Positions 24,672 to 34,050 are shown, counted from the first letter of the stretch. The stretch: 64,000 nucleotides of DNA from JAEUMY01 sp031394355 (GCA_031394355.1 JANNSU010000040.1:25565-89564), one strand, 5' to 3'. Translations and numbers: made by a program. The notes: generated by a model from the letters alone, not told the origin.

Positions 24672-27533
24672 TCAGGCGGATGCCGACTTCCGCTTCTCGG
24701 GCAGCTTCAATGCAGCACGCAGGTAACGGCCGGTATAGCTCGACTTCGTGTCAGCGATATCTTCGGGCGTTCCCTGCGCAATGATCATGCCGCCGCCATC
24801 GCCGCCTTCCGGGCCAAGGTCAATCACCCAGTCTGCAGTCTTGATGACGTCGAGGTTGTGTTCGATCACCACCACGGTGTTGCCGTGATCACGCAATCGG
24901 TGCAGCACTTTCAAGAGCAGGTCGATATCGTGGAAGTGCAAACCGGTAGTTGGCTCATCCAGAATGAACAGGGTTTTGCCGGTGTCGCGCTTGGACAGTT
25001 CGAGCGAGAGCTTCACCCGCTGTGCCTCGCCACCGGAAAGCGTCGTGGCAGATTGCCCCAGGCGGATGTAGCCCAGCCCCACGTCGAGCAATGTATGCAG
25101 CTTCCGCGCGACGACGGGAACCGCTTTGAAGAATTCATGGGCGTGCTCGACCGTCATGTCGAGTACCTCGTGAATATTCGCACCCTTGTAGCGCACTTCG
25201 AGCGTCTCGCGGTTGTAGCGCTTGCTGTGGCACACATCACAGGGCACGTACACGTCGGGCAGGAAGTGCATCTCCACCTTGATGACGCCATCTCCCTGGC
25301 AGGCTTCGCAGCGACCACCTTTCACGTTGAATGAGAAACGTCCTGGTCCATAGCCGCGAGCACGCGCCTCGGGCACGCCGGCGAACAGGTCGCGAATGGG
25401 CGTGAAGAGGCCGGTGTACGTGGCGGGATTGGAGCGCGGCGTGCGGCCAATGGGCGACTGGTCGACATTGATGACCTTGTCGAAGTGATCCAGCCCCTCA
25501 ATTGACTCGAAAGGTGCTGGCTCTTCCTGGCTTGAGTAGATGTGATGCGCGGCCGCGCGGTACAGCGTGTCGTTGATCAGTGTCGATTTGCCGGAGCCCG
25601 ATACGCCGCTGACGCAGACAAATAGTCCTACCGGCAGCGAAAGATCGACTTGCTTCAGATTGTTGCCGCGTGCACCTTTGATGACGAGCTGATTCTTGCC
25701 ATCGTTGGACATGCGCTTCTTGGGCAAAGGGATCTGCTTCTTGCCGGACAGATACTGGCCAGTGAGCGATTCACTGGCCGCGCGGATGTCCGCAGGTGTG
25801 CCCTGAGCGACGATTTGCCCGCCATGTTCACCTGCGCCCGGGCCAAGATCGACCACCCAGTCGGCGGTGTTGATGGCGTCTTCATCGTGCTCAACCACGA
25901 TGACGGAGTTGCCGATGTCGCGTAGTCGCTTCAACGTTCCCAACAGTCGATCATTGTCGCGCTGGTGGAGGCCGATGGAGGGCTCGTCCAGCACATACAT
26001 CACACCGGTGAGGCCGGAGCCGATCTGCGACGCCAGCCGGATGCGCTGCGCCTCCCCGCCGGAGAGCGTATCGGCAGAACGCACCAATGAGAGATAGTCG
26101 AGGCCGACATTGTTGAGGAATGAAATGCGGCTGGAAATTTCCTTCACGATCTTGTCGGCGATGGCGAGCTTTTGGCCAACGAGTTTCAGATTGTCGAACC
26201 ACGGCATGGACTGCTTCAGCGGCATGGCCGACAGCTCATGCAGGTTCTTGTCACCGACCCTCACAAACCGCGCTTCCTTCCTTAGCCGGGTGCCGACGCA
26301 CTCTGGACAAGATTGGTTGTTGAGGTACTTGGACAGCTCTTCCTTTACCGCCATCGAGTCGGTCTCTTTGTAACGCCGCTCCAGATTGGGCACGATACCT
26401 TCGAAGCTGTGTTCACGCGTTACCGACTTGCCGCGCTCGCCGGGATACTTGAACGTGATCTTCTGCTTGCCCGAGCCGTACAACACGATCTGCTGGGTTT
26501 CTGGTGAGAGTTTTTCGAAGGGCGTGTCGACATCGAACTCGTAGTGCGCTGCAAGGCCGACCAGCATCTGGAAATAAAACTGGTTGCGCCGATCCCAGCC
26601 TTTGATGGCGCCACCGGCCAGGGAAAGGTTGGGATACGCAGCGATGCGTTTGGGATCGAAGAACGTGATCTCGCCCAGGCCATCGCACTTGGGGCAGGCG
26701 CCCATGGGGTTGTTGAACGAGAAGAGGCGCGGCTCAAGCTCGGGTAGCGAGTAGTCGCAATGCGGGCAGCCGAACTTGGCGGAGAACAACGTCTCCTCAT
26801 TTGTCTCCATGTTGGCCGCGATGGCGCGGCCATCGCCGTGACGAAGTGCAGTCTCGAATGACTCGGCCAGCCGCTGCTTCACATCGGGTGCCACCTTGAG
26901 GCGATCCACGACCACTTCAACCGTATGCTTTTTGTTCTTGTCCAGCTTTGGCACGGCGTCAAGCTCGTAGACCTTGGCCTTGGCACTGCCAGTCGCGACA
27001 CGCACTCGCACGAAGCCTTGGGCGCGAAGTTCTTCAAACAGATCAACCTGCTCGCCTTTGCGATTGACCACGGCAGGCGCCAGCAGCATGAGCTTGATGC
27101 CTTCGGGCATTGCCAGGACATGGTCCACCATCTGCGACACCGTCTGGGCCTCCAGCTTGATGGCATGTTCCGGGCAGTACGGGTCGCCTACCCGGGCGAA
27201 GAGGAGGCGCAGGTAGTCGTGAATCTCGGTGACCGTCCCGACAGTGGAGCGGGGATTGTGCGACGTTGCCTTCTGTTCGATCGAGATTGCTGGTGACAGG
27301 CCCTCGATGAGGTCCACGTCCGGCTTTTCCATGAGCTGAAGGAACTGCCGGGCATAGGCGGATAACGACTCCACATAGCGCCGCTGACCTTCGGCGTACA
27401 GCGTATCGAATGCAAGTGAGGACTTGCCTGAACCGGACAATCCGGTGATGACCACCAAGCTGTGCCGGGGCAAATCCAGGTTGATGTTCTTGAGATTATG
27501 GGTGCGGGCGCCGCGGATTTTGATGCTGTCCAT
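24672..27533 (-). CDS. uvrA: Excinuclease ABC subunit A
   Basis: 953 residues from ATG 27533 (MDSIKIRGARTHNLKNINLD). There are two ABC ATPase halves: Walker A GLSGSGKSS at 31-39 and GVSGSGKST later, with signatures LSGGEAQRI and LSGGEAQRV. The zinc fingers are visible as CPHC...CPKC and CEAC...CDVC. UvrA finds bulky DNA damage and loads UvrB. It is divergent from an MFS gene that precedes ssb, a common beta order. I found no clear LexA box in the 102-bp promoter region. A one-mismatch palindrome copy is at 25170-25181 (in GANIHEVLD). Confidence 0.98.
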   Translation of the reverse strand: MDSIKIRGARTHNLKNINLDLPRHSLVVITGLSGSGKSSLAFDTLYAEGQRRYVESLSAYARQFLQLMEKPDVDLIEGLSPAISIEQKATSHNPRSTVGTVTEIHDYLRLLFARVGDPYCPEHAIKLEAQTVSQMVDHVLAMPEGIKLMLLAPAVVNRKGEQVDLFEELRAQGFVRVRVATGSAKAKVYELDAVPKLDKNKKHTVEVVVDRLKVAPDVKQRLAESFETALRHGDGRAIAANMETNEETLFSAKFGCPHCDYSLPELEPRLFSFNNPMGACPKCDGLGEITFFDPKRIAAYPNLSLAGGAIKGWDRRNQFYFQMLVGLAAHYEFDVDTPFEKLSPETQQIVLYGSGKQKITFKYPGERGKSVTREHSFEGIVPNLERRYKETDSMAVKEELSKYLNNQSCPECVGTRLRKEARFVRVGDKNLHELSAMPLKQSMPWFDNLKLVGQKLAIADKIVKEISSRISFLNNVGLDYLSLVRSADTLSGGEAQRIRLASQIGSGLTGVMYVLDEPSIGLHQRDNDRLLGTLKRLRDIGNSVIVVEHDEDAINTADWVVDLGPGAGEHGGQIVAQGTPADIRAASESLTGQYLSGKKQIPLPKKRMSNDGKNQLVIKGARGNNLKQVDLSLPVGLFVCVSGVSGSGKSTLINDTLYRAAAHHIYSSQEEPAPFESIEGLDHFDKVINVDQSPIGRTPRSNPATYTGLFTPIRDLFAGVPEARARGYGPGRFSFNVKGGRCEACQGDGVIKVEMHFLPDVYVPCDVCHSKRYNRETLEVRYKGANIHEVLDMTVEHAHEFFKAVPVVARKLHTLLDVGLGYIRLGQSATTLSGGEAQRVKLSLELSKRDTGKTLFILDEPTTGLHFHDIDLLLKVLHRLRDHGNTVVVIEHNLDVIKTADWVIDLGPEGGDGGGMIIAQGTPEDIADTKSSYTGRYLRAALKLPEKRKSASA
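25170..25181. repeat. One-mismatch palindrome copy in uvrA (GTGAATATTCGC)
   Basis: 11 of 12 bases match. Lies in the conserved GANIHEVLD region of UvrA, where the ANI phase is natural. Confidence 0.75.
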
Positions 27534-27635
27534 GCGTGCTGTCTGGCTTTCGGGAGGGGGGTGCTGAGGGCGGAATGGGTGCAAAAAGCAACCTGTTATC
27601 ATACTTGATGCACTGCATCATTCCTATTATTTCCC

Positions 27636-28847
27636 TTGACCTCACCTGATACCGTCGCGTCGGCAGCGACCGACCCGACCCGCATGACCCCGCTCGAAAT
27701 TCGGGCGTCGGTCAGCCTTGCAGCCATCTATGGCCTGCGCTTGTTCGGTATGTTCATCATCCTGCCGGTTTTTGCGCTGTGGGCATCCGAATTGCCAGGC
27801 TGGGACAAGGCTTGGGTCGGTTTCGCGATGGGCATCTACGGATTCACCCAGGCGCTACTTCAGATTCCTTTCGGTTGGCTCTCGGACCGCATTGGGCGCA
27901 AACCTGTCTTGTATGTTGGGTTGGCTGTCATGGCAGCAGGGAGCTTCCTCTGCGCGGCCTCGACCAGTGTGTTGGGGATCGTTGCAGGCCGCATGCTGCA
28001 GGGTGCCGGCGCCATTTCGTCAGTCACCATTGCCATGACGGCGGACCTGACCCGAGAGAACCAGCGCACAAAGGCCATGGCGCTGATCGGCATCACCATA
28101 GGTCTTGCCTTTGCGCTGTCATTTGTCATCGCACCGTTCCTGGCCGGTGTCATTGGGGTGCCGGGAATCTTCGCGCTTACCGGCGCCATGGCGCTGACTG
28201 CCATAGTGGTGGTGAGGTTCCTCGTACCGAATGCGCCGGAGAGCGGATCGCGAGAGCCGGTTCGCTGGGGGCTCATCCTCAAGAATCCGCAACTCATGCG
28301 CATCAATTTCGGGATGTTCTCGCTGCACGCCATCCTCATGGCATTGTTTCTCGTTGTTCCATTCAATCTGGCCGCAGCCGGGCTTGCGGCCAGCGACCAT
28401 TGGATCCTCTATCTCGGCGTCATCCTGCTGTCGTTGGTGTTGGTGGTGCCGATCATCCGCTCTGGTTGGGGCGAGACACGCGTCGTCGGCGTGGCTGCCG
28501 GGCTCATGAGCATCAGCCTGATCCTGATGGCCGTGATGCCGCTGTCGGTGTGGGGCATGGCAGCGAGCATGGCGTTGTTTTTCACCGCATTCAACCTGCT
28601 GGAGGCAAAGCTGCCGGCACTGGTTTCCGTGCGTGCGCCAAAAAGTGCCAGAGGCTCGGCATCCGGCGTCTTTGCGAGCCTTCAGTTTCTCGGCATTTTT
28701 ACCGGCGCCACACTGGGCGGACTGATCGCACAGAATGCCGGAAACGTTGCGGTATTATGGTTTTGTGTTGGATTGTCCATTCTTTGGCTGGCCGCCGCAA
28801 TTGGCGTAAAGCCGGTTTCCGTGCCGTCGGAAGCCCATTCAAAATAG
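27636..28847 (+). CDS. MFS transporter (probable drug/metabolite efflux)
   Basis: 403 residues if started at TTG 27636; ATG 27684 (MTPLEIRASVSLAAIYGLRLFG) is a credible alternative. About twelve membrane segments are visible, with the MFS loop 2-3 motif GWLSDRIGRKPVL and the motif C-like LRENQ region of exporters (MTADLTRENQRTKAMALIG). Substrate cannot be told. It sits 10 bp before ssb and divergent from uvrA, an arrangement seen in many betaproteobacteria. Confidence 0.9.
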   Translation: MTSPDTVASAATDPTRMTPLEIRASVSLAAIYGLRLFGMFIILPVFALWASELPGWDKAWVGFAMGIYGFTQALLQIPFGWLSDRIGRKPVLYVGLAVMAAGSFLCAASTSVLGIVAGRMLQGAGAISSVTIAMTADLTRENQRTKAMALIGITIGLAFALSFVIAPFLAGVIGVPGIFALTGAMALTAIVVVRFLVPNAPESGSREPVRWGLILKNPQLMRINFGMFSLHAILMALFLVVPFNLAAAGLAASDHWILYLGVILLSLVLVVPIIRSGWGETRVVGVAAGLMSISLILMAVMPLSVWGMAASMALFFTAFNLLEAKLPALVSVRAPKSARGSASGVFASLQFLGIFTGATLGGLIAQNAGNVAVLWFCVGLSILWLAAAIGVKPVSVPSEAHSK

Positions 28848-28857
28848 GGAGCAAGTC

Positions 28858-29331
28858 ATGGCATCAGTCAACAAAGTCATTCTCGTCGGCAATCTGGGCC
28901 GCGACCCGGAAACGCGCTATCTGCCTGATGGTGGTGCCATCACCAATGTGTCGATCGCCACCACCAGCAAGTACAAGAACAAAGGTGGTGAGATGGTCGA
29001 AGAAACCGAATGGCATCGGGTGAGCTTTTTCGGCCGGCTCGCCGAGATCGCGGGCGAATACCTGAAGAAGGGTCGCCCCGTTTACATCGAGGGCCGCTTG
29101 AAGACGCGCAAGTACACCGACAAGGATGGCGTGGAGAAATATGCCACCGACATTGTTGCCAGCGAAATGCAGATGCTGGGCAGCCGCGAAGGCATGGGTG
29201 GAGGCGGGGCAGAGGGCGCCGGTTTTGACCGCCCGGAGCGCGGAACTTCCGGTGCCGCACCAGCCGCAAAGCCAGCGCAGAAGGGTGGCGCATCCAAGTT
29301 TGACGACATGGATGACGACATTCCGTTCTGA
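28858..29331 (+). CDS. ssb: Single-stranded DNA-binding protein
   Basis: 157 residues. The OB fold starts MASVNKVILVGNLGRDPETR and includes TEWHRVSFFGRLAEIAGEYLKKG. A Gly/Ala-rich linker follows, then the acidic tip DDMDDDIPF that recruits repair and replication partners. Normal length. GGGAGC precedes the ATG. Confidence 0.98.
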   Translation: MASVNKVILVGNLGRDPETRYLPDGGAITNVSIATTSKYKNKGGEMVEETEWHRVSFFGRLAEIAGEYLKKGRPVYIEGRLKTRKYTDKDGVEKYATDIVASEMQMLGSREGMGGGGAEGAGFDRPERGTSGAAPAAKPAQKGGASKFDDMDDDIPF

Positions 29332-29431
29332 AGTGGTCTGGCGCAGCAGCTTGCGCAGGATTATTACAGTGCCAGCGATCGGACTGCGACGCTTGAAATT
29401 CGGGTCATTGCCCGCATGTTCAAGCCAGTCT

Positions 29432-29443
29432 GCGAATATTCGC
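29432..29443. repeat. Palindrome GCGAATATTCGC between ssb and htpX
   Basis: Exact copy with t...a flanks, 21 bp before the htpX ATG and just ahead of its ribosome-binding site region (CCTGAGGACC). Confidence 0.97.
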
Positions 29444-29464
29444 ATCTCTTCCTGAGGACCTGAA

Positions 29465-30349
29465 ATGAAACGTATCGTGTTGTTTCTCGCCACCAACCTG
29501 GCCGTGATGCTGGTATTGGGCATCGTACTCAACGTGCTGGGCGTGAACCGCTTCATCAGCGCGCAGGGTCTCAACATCCCCATGCTGATGGTGTTCTCGT
29601 TGATTGTGGGTTTCACGGGCGCATTCATTTCGCTCCTGTTGTCCAAGCCCATGGCCAAATGGTCCACGGGTGCGCAGGTCATCGACAATCCGCGCACTGC
29701 CGATGAGCAATGGCTGGTCTCCACGGTAAAGCGTTTGTCTGAAAAGGCCGGTATTGGCATGCCCGAGGTCGCCATCTACGAAGGCGAGGCCAATGCCTTT
29801 GCCACGGGTGCCTTCAAGAACTCATCGCTGGTTGCTGTCTCCACGGGTCTCCTCCAGTCCATGACCAAGGAAGAAGTGGAAGCCGTGCTGGCGCATGAAG
29901 TGGCGCACGTGGCCAATGGCGACATGGTGACGATGACGCTCATTCAGGGCGTGGTGAACACGTTTGTCGTGTTCCTCTCCAAGGTGGTGGGTTACCTCGT
30001 CGACCGCGTCGTGCTGAAGAACAACAGCGACTCGCCCGGTATCGGTTACTACGTCACCGACGTCGTTTGCCAGATCGCCTTCGGGCTCCTCGCCTCCATC
30101 ATCGTGGCCTGGTTCTCGCGCTGGCGCGAATACCGTGCAGACTCTGGCGCTGCCACATTGTTGGGTACGCCGCGTCCGATGGTCGCCGCACTGCAACGTC
30201 TGGGCGGGCTTGAGCCTGGCGAACTGCCAAAGTCCATTCAGGCAGCAGGCATCAGCGACAAGCCGGGCTTCATGGCGCTTTTCTCCAGCCATCCGCCCAT
30301 CGAGTCGCGCGTTGCTGCGCTGCAGAACTGGCGTCCCGGCCAGCAATAA
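29465..30349 (+). CDS. htpX: Membrane zinc metalloprotease HtpX
   Basis: 294 residues, four hydrophobic segments, zinc motif HEVAHVANGD (in VLAHEVAHVANGDMV) and the downstream EYRADSGAATLLG glutamate ligand region. HtpX is an inner-membrane M48 protease that degrades damaged membrane proteins alongside FtsH. N-terminus MKRIVLFLATNLAVMLVLG is typical. Normal length. The 12-bp palindrome lies in its 5' region. Confidence 0.97.
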   Translation: MKRIVLFLATNLAVMLVLGIVLNVLGVNRFISAQGLNIPMLMVFSLIVGFTGAFISLLLSKPMAKWSTGAQVIDNPRTADEQWLVSTVKRLSEKAGIGMPEVAIYEGEANAFATGAFKNSSLVAVSTGLLQSMTKEEVEAVLAHEVAHVANGDMVTMTLIQGVVNTFVVFLSKVVGYLVDRVVLKNNSDSPGIGYYVTDVVCQIAFGLLASIIVAWFSRWREYRADSGAATLLGTPRPMVAALQRLGGLEPGELPKSIQAAGISDKPGFMALFSSHPPIESRVAALQNWRPGQQ

Positions 30350-30380
30350 AAAAACCGCGCGATCCGAGAGGATCGCGCGG
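30347..30380 (-). terminator. Rho-independent terminator for the minus-strand oxidoreductase
   Basis: CCGCGCGATCC (30355-30365) and GGATCGCGCGG (30370-30380) form an 11-bp perfect stem with loop GAGA. On the minus strand it is followed by a run of eight T (the A-run at 30347-30354). It ends transcription from the gene at 30468-31475 and overlaps the htpX stop. No T-run follows it on the plus strand. Confidence 0.85.
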
Positions 30381-30467
30381 GAACAGTCCACACCGAGGTT
30401 TCAACCTGCATCATGCCTTCAAGGCATGACAGGCATGTGAATCCCCGGTTTCATCTGGTGCGGGCGT

Positions 30468-31475
30468 TTATTCCGCTGCGATGCTGAGCATGATCTTGCC
30501 GATGTGCTGCGAGCTTTCCATGAGTTCGTGCGCTGCGGCAACGTCCTCCAACGCGAATATTCGCCTGACTACCGGTTTGATACTGCCTGCCTCGATCAGG
30601 GGCCAGACTTGTTCCCGGAGCGCTGCAGCAATCGCCGCCTTTTGGTGATCCGGTCGTGCACGCAATGTCGAGCCGGTTAGCGTCTGGCGTTTCAGCATGA
30701 ACATGACAAGGTCGAGTTCGACTTTGCTGCCCTGCAAAAATGCGATCTGGCAGAGCCTGCCTTCGACAGCCAGCAGCTTCAGGTTCTTTGCGACATAGTC
30801 ACCGCCCACCATATCCAGAATGACGTTGATGCCGGTCTTCCCGGCAGCTGCCTGTGCAGCCGCAAACCAGTCCTCGGTCTTGTAGTTGAAGACGTGGTCT
30901 GCCCCCATGGACTTGCAGAATGCGGCCTTCTCTTCATTGCCCACGGTGGTAAACACTTCGGCCCCAAAGGCTTTGGCCAATTGAATGGCGGTGAGCCCGA
31001 TGCCGGACGAGCCGCCGTGAACCAGGAACTTGTCGCCGGACTTGAGCCTGCACGTGTCAAATACATTGACCCAGACAGTGAAAAAATTCTCCGGCAAAGA
31101 CGCGGCTTCGGTCAGGGACAAGCCTGCCGGAATGGGAAGGCAGTGAGCTGCGGGCGCTACGCAGTACTCCGCATAGGCGCCGCCGGGTGCGAGGGCGCAA
31201 ACGCGGTCGCCGAGTTTCCACTCAGTCACGGCAGAGCCGACCGCCACAACCTCGCCAGCGGCTTCCAGTCCCAGCACAGGCGATGCGCCGGGCGGTGGCT
31301 TGTAGGTTCCTCTGCGTTGCGCGACATCGGGACGATTGACGCCCGCGACCGCGACCCGGATCAGCACATCACGTTCACCGGGGACGGGCAGTGGGCCGAA
31401 CGCGGGCTGCATCACGTCGGGCGTGCCGAAGTTGGGTAAGTCGATGAAGCGCATGGTTTCAGGCAATGTCGACAT
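30468..31475 (-). CDS. NAD(P)H:quinone oxidoreductase, zinc-free MDR family (PIG3-like)
   Basis: About 335 residues from ATG 31475 (MSTLPETMRFIDLPNFG). GroES-like N-terminus with AGVNRPDVAQRRGTY, and an NADP-binding fold with FLVHGGSSGIGLTAIQLAKAFG and VILDMVGGDYVAKN. No zinc-ligand cysteines. The family reduces quinones or similar electrophiles. A further in-frame ATG seven codons downstream is possible. A palindrome copy encodes R305-A308 (RIFA) in the C-terminal part. Confidence 0.9.
   Translation of the reverse strand: MSTLPETMRFIDLPNFGTPDVMQPAFGPLPVPGERDVLIRVAVAGVNRPDVAQRRGTYKPPPGASPVLGLEAAGEVVAVGSAVTEWKLGDRVCALAPGGAYAEYCVAPAAHCLPIPAGLSLTEAASLPENFFTVWVNVFDTCRLKSGDKFLVHGGSSGIGLTAIQLAKAFGAEVFTTVGNEEKAAFCKSMGADHVFNYKTEDWFAAAQAAAGKTGINVILDMVGGDYVAKNLKLLAVEGRLCQIAFLQGSKVELDLVMFMLKRQTLTGSTLRARPDHQKAAIAAALREQVWPLIEAGSIKPVVRRIFALEDVAAAHELMESSQHIGKIMLSIAAE
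30553..30564. repeat. Palindrome GCGAATATTCGC in quinone oxidoreductase gene
   Basis: Exact copy with c...c flanks, read as RIFA (residues 305-308) in VVRRIFALEDV. Confidence 0.97.
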
Positions 31476-31672
31476 GGTGGGGCGGAGTCCTTGAATTGGC
31501 ATGGCGTTGGTCGTGCAGCGATTGTAGACAACTGGCCCTTCGGTTTGCCAAGTCTGCGCCATTCACTGAGGCCTGCTGAAACGCTGACACGATGGAGCAG
31601 AAGTACCGCAACCATCTGGACCGGAAGGTTGCGCTGTCGCGCACGCCCCGCTCTGAAACCGTTGCGGTCTGT

Positions 31673-32596
31673 TCACGGCCAGAGCCAGGCCGCGCCGCGA
31701 ACGCCACTCGAATCCCCATGCACCGGCGGGAGCAGCCGCGTGGTGACTTGGTCGGAAAACACATGCCGAGACCAGAGCCGCGGCACCGTGTCATACAGAC
31801 TGCGAATATTCGCAATGCCGCCGCCCAGCACGATGACATCCGGATCGAGAATATTGATCACGCCGGCCAGTGCGCGGGCGAGGCGCTCCGCATGTCGAGC
31901 GAGGCTGGCAACACAGTCCGCATCGTCGTGCGCGGCGCGCGCTGCAATCTCCATGGCAGGCAGGTGCGTACCACTTTCGCGGAAGTGGTCGGCAGACAGC
32001 CCCGGGCCGGAAAGCCAGGCTTCCACGCATTGATGTCGGCCGCAATAGCACGCAGGATTGGCCAGTCGTTCAGCGTCGGTGGCAGATGGCAGCGGATTGT
32101 GTCCCCATTCCCCTGCGATGGCGTTTGCACCTTCCAGCAGTTGCCCATGCACCACCACCCCGCCACCGACGCCCGTGCCCAGGATCACGCCAAATACCAC
32201 GGCAGCGCTTGCGCCTGAGCCATCCACGGCCTCCGACAATGCGAAGCAATTGGCGTCATTCGCCATTCGGATCGGCCTCGCCAACGCGGCTTCCAGATCT
32301 TCCATCAAGGGCTGCTCGTTGAGGCAGGTGGAGTTGGCATTCTTGATGCGTCCAGTCAATCGGGAGCGCGCGCCAGGCGTTGCAAGGCCAACGCTCCCGC
32401 CCGCACCGAGCTCGGCTTCTGCGGCTTGTACCAGTCCCACGATGCAGCGGAGCGTCCCGACATAGTCTCCCGCAGGCGTTGCCACGCGTTGCCGCCAGCG
32501 CGTGGTACCTGAGCGGTCAAGGGCGAGCAGCTCGATCTTGCTGCCGCCCAGATCGACTCCAAAGCGGTAAGGCAATTTCTGGGTAGTGGGTTGCAT
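31673..32596 (-). CDS. ROK-family sugar kinase (fructokinase-like)
   Basis: 307 residues from ATG 32596. N-terminal phosphate-binding FGVDLGGSKIELLAL; ROK signature region VVFGVILGTGVGGGVVV; zinc motif CYCGRHQCVEAWLSGPGL with catalytic Asp in NDANCFAL; C-terminal DPDVIVLGGGIAN. Most likely phosphorylates fructose or a related hexose. Single gene with no sugar transporter nearby. The palindrome encodes A262-R265 (ANIR) directly after the GGGI turn. Confidence 0.9.
   Translation of the reverse strand: MQPTTQKLPYRFGVDLGGSKIELLALDRSGTTRWRQRVATPAGDYVGTLRCIVGLVQAAEAELGAGGSVGLATPGARSRLTGRIKNANSTCLNEQPLMEDLEAALARPIRMANDANCFALSEAVDGSGASAAVVFGVILGTGVGGGVVVHGQLLEGANAIAGEWGHNPLPSATDAERLANPACYCGRHQCVEAWLSGPGLSADHFRESGTHLPAMEIAARAAHDDADCVASLARHAERLARALAGVINILDPDVIVLGGGIANIRSLYDTVPRLWSRHVFSDQVTTRLLPPVHGDSSGVRGAAWLWP
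31802..31813. repeat. Palindrome GCGAATATTCGC in ROK kinase gene
   Basis: Exact copy with t...a flanks, encoding ANIR in GGGIANIRSLYD. Confidence 0.97.
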
Positions 32597-32830
32597 GCGG
32601 GTCAATCCAGGGACTCAGCGGGCAGATGTCCTGCCATTGTGCCCTGATGGTCGTGCCTTCCTGAGTACGGGACAATTCATTGCGCAGTGCACAACGCGCT
32701 AACCCATTCTGTTAAAATGCAAAATCGCCAGTTTGTCTGTTCGTCACCGCTGGCCCGCCTATAGCGTCTGCAACGGCTCACCACTGCGTTGGTCATGGCT
32801 GCCGGGCCTCATTACTTCAGGAGTATCTTC

Positions 32831-33187
32831 ATGCCGATTTATGCCTACAAATGCGCGTCCTGCGGGCATACCGAGGACGTGATGCGCAAGATTGCCGATG
32901 CGCCGCTGACCATTTGCACGGCCTGTGGCAAGGCAACCTTCGAAAAGCAGCTCACTGCCCCCGGATTTCAGCTCAAGGGCAGTGGCTGGTATGCGACCGA
33001 TTTCAAGGGCGGCAACAAACCTGCGGACGCCAAGCCTTCTGCGACAGACACCAAGACTGACACCAAGACTGACACCAAGGCTGACACCAAACCTGGCGCC
33101 AAGCCGGACAGCAGCACCGACACGAAGCCTGCCGCATCCGCCGCGCCCGCTTCCGGCTCCGGGGCCTGCCCGGCCTGCGCAGACTGA
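32831..33187 (+). CDS. FmdB-family zinc ribbon protein with TDTK repeats
   Basis: 118 residues from ATG 32831: MPIYAYKCASCGH and ICTACGKATFEKQ form the two CxxC knuckles of the FmdB/CxxC_CXXC_SSSS family. A hydrophilic tail then carries TDTKTDTKTDTKADTK, encoded by a 12-bp tandem repeat, and ends in CPACAD. Function of the family is poorly known. Its place before DUF502 and aspS is a stable beta neighbourhood. Confidence 0.9.
   Translation: MPIYAYKCASCGHTEDVMRKIADAPLTICTACGKATFEKQLTAPGFQLKGSGWYATDFKGGNKPADAKPSATDTKTDTKTDTKADTKPGAKPDSSTDTKPAASAAPASGSGACPACAD
33047..33094 (+). repeat. 12-bp tandem repeat inside fmdB-like gene
   Basis: Four copies of GACACCAAGACT, the last two with base changes, encode DTKT-type repeats in the low-complexity tail. 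Copy number is likely to vary between strains. Confidence 0.9.
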
Positions 33188-33225
33188 GCACCTTCGTGCC
33201 CCTCAATCGATTCCAGCTTGGGTTC

Positions 33226-33888
33226 ATGGCCAGCTTGCGCCGCTACTTTGTAGCGGGGCTGCTCATCTGGATACCGCTTGGCATCACCATTTGGGTGCTG
33301 TCGCTGCTCATCGGGCTGATGGACCAGACCCTGCTGCTCCTGCCCAAGTACCTCAGAACCGAGTCCTGGGCCGGCTTTCACATTCCGGGCCTGGGTGTGA
33401 TCCTCACGCTCTTCATCATCCTCGCCACCGGCACCCTGGCCGCCAATTTGGTCGGTCGGAAGCTGCTCAGCTTTTGGGATGGCATCCTGCATCGCATCCC
33501 CATCGTGCGCTCCGTATATGGCGGCGTGAAGCAGATCAGTGACACGTTGTTCTCCCCCGAAGGCAAAGCTTTCAGGAAAGCCGTGCTCGTGCAATGGCCG
33601 CATCCCGGCAGCTGGAGCGTGGCGCTGCTCACGGGAGAGCCGGAGCATGAAATCACCGACCACCTTGGCCATGACCGGGTTGCCGTATTCGTTCCCACCA
33701 CGCCCAACATCACGGCGGGGTTTTTCCTCATCCTTCCGAAGAGTGAAGTCGTCGAACTCAAGATGACGGTGGACGAAGCGCTGAAGTACATCATCTCCAT
33801 GGGTGTGGCCGAGCCACCCCGCCGCAAGGTAGCCGAGCCAGCCGATTTCAAAGGCGCCGGTCCCGACCCCAATCCGAAGCCCTTGTAG
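33226..33888 (+). CDS. DUF502 family inner-membrane protein
   Basis: About 220 residues from ATG 33226 (MASLRRYFVAGLLIWIPLGI). A GTG at 33196 would extend it by ten residues, but the family normally begins close to RRYF. Two membrane helices (VAGLLIWIPLGITIWVLSLL and VILTLFIILATGTLAANLVG) precede a soluble domain with IPIVRSVYGGVKQISDTL and VFVPTTPNITAGFFLILP, all typical of DUF502. Role unknown; conserved next to aspS in betaproteobacteria. Confidence 0.9.
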   Translation: MASLRRYFVAGLLIWIPLGITIWVLSLLIGLMDQTLLLLPKYLRTESWAGFHIPGLGVILTLFIILATGTLAANLVGRKLLSFWDGILHRIPIVRSVYGGVKQISDTLFSPEGKAFRKAVLVQWPHPGSWSVALLTGEPEHEITDHLGHDRVAVFVPTTPNITAGFFLILPKSEVVELKMTVDEALKYIISMGVAEPPRRKVAEPADFKGAGPDPNPKPL

Positions 33889-33997
33889 TCCCTCCCAGCG
33901 AGGGCGCAAGGGCGGCCCCCAACCGGCACTCGCCATCCCCGACCGTGCTCATGCTCTCGCGAGAGCACTGCATCGGGTGTGAGTGAACATTCGAATT

Positions 33998-34027
33998 GGC
34001 ACCATCGCGAATATTCGCAATGGTGCC
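33998..34027. repeat. 30-bp near-perfect palindrome upstream of aspS, with GCGAATATTCGC core
   Basis: The exact 12-mer (34007-34018) is extended by GGCACCAT on the left and ATGGTGCC on the right. One mismatched pair (C34006/A34019) next to the core breaks it. It lies 23 bp before the aspS ATG and could form a hairpin in the 5' leader. Confidence 0.95.
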
Positions 34028-34050
34028 GTCAGCAAGGAAGACAACTCATC

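Noticed and set aside
27534..27635. LexA box for uvrA
   Set aside because: CTG occurs in the region, but the matching CAG half-site at the right distance is missing. Only a TGATGCA-C-TGCATCA palindrome (27606-27620) is visible, with no assignable role.
30412..30428. CATGCCTT-C-AAGGCATG small palindrome
   Set aside because: Single occurrence between a terminator and the 3' end of a gene, with no T-run and no recurrence in the window.
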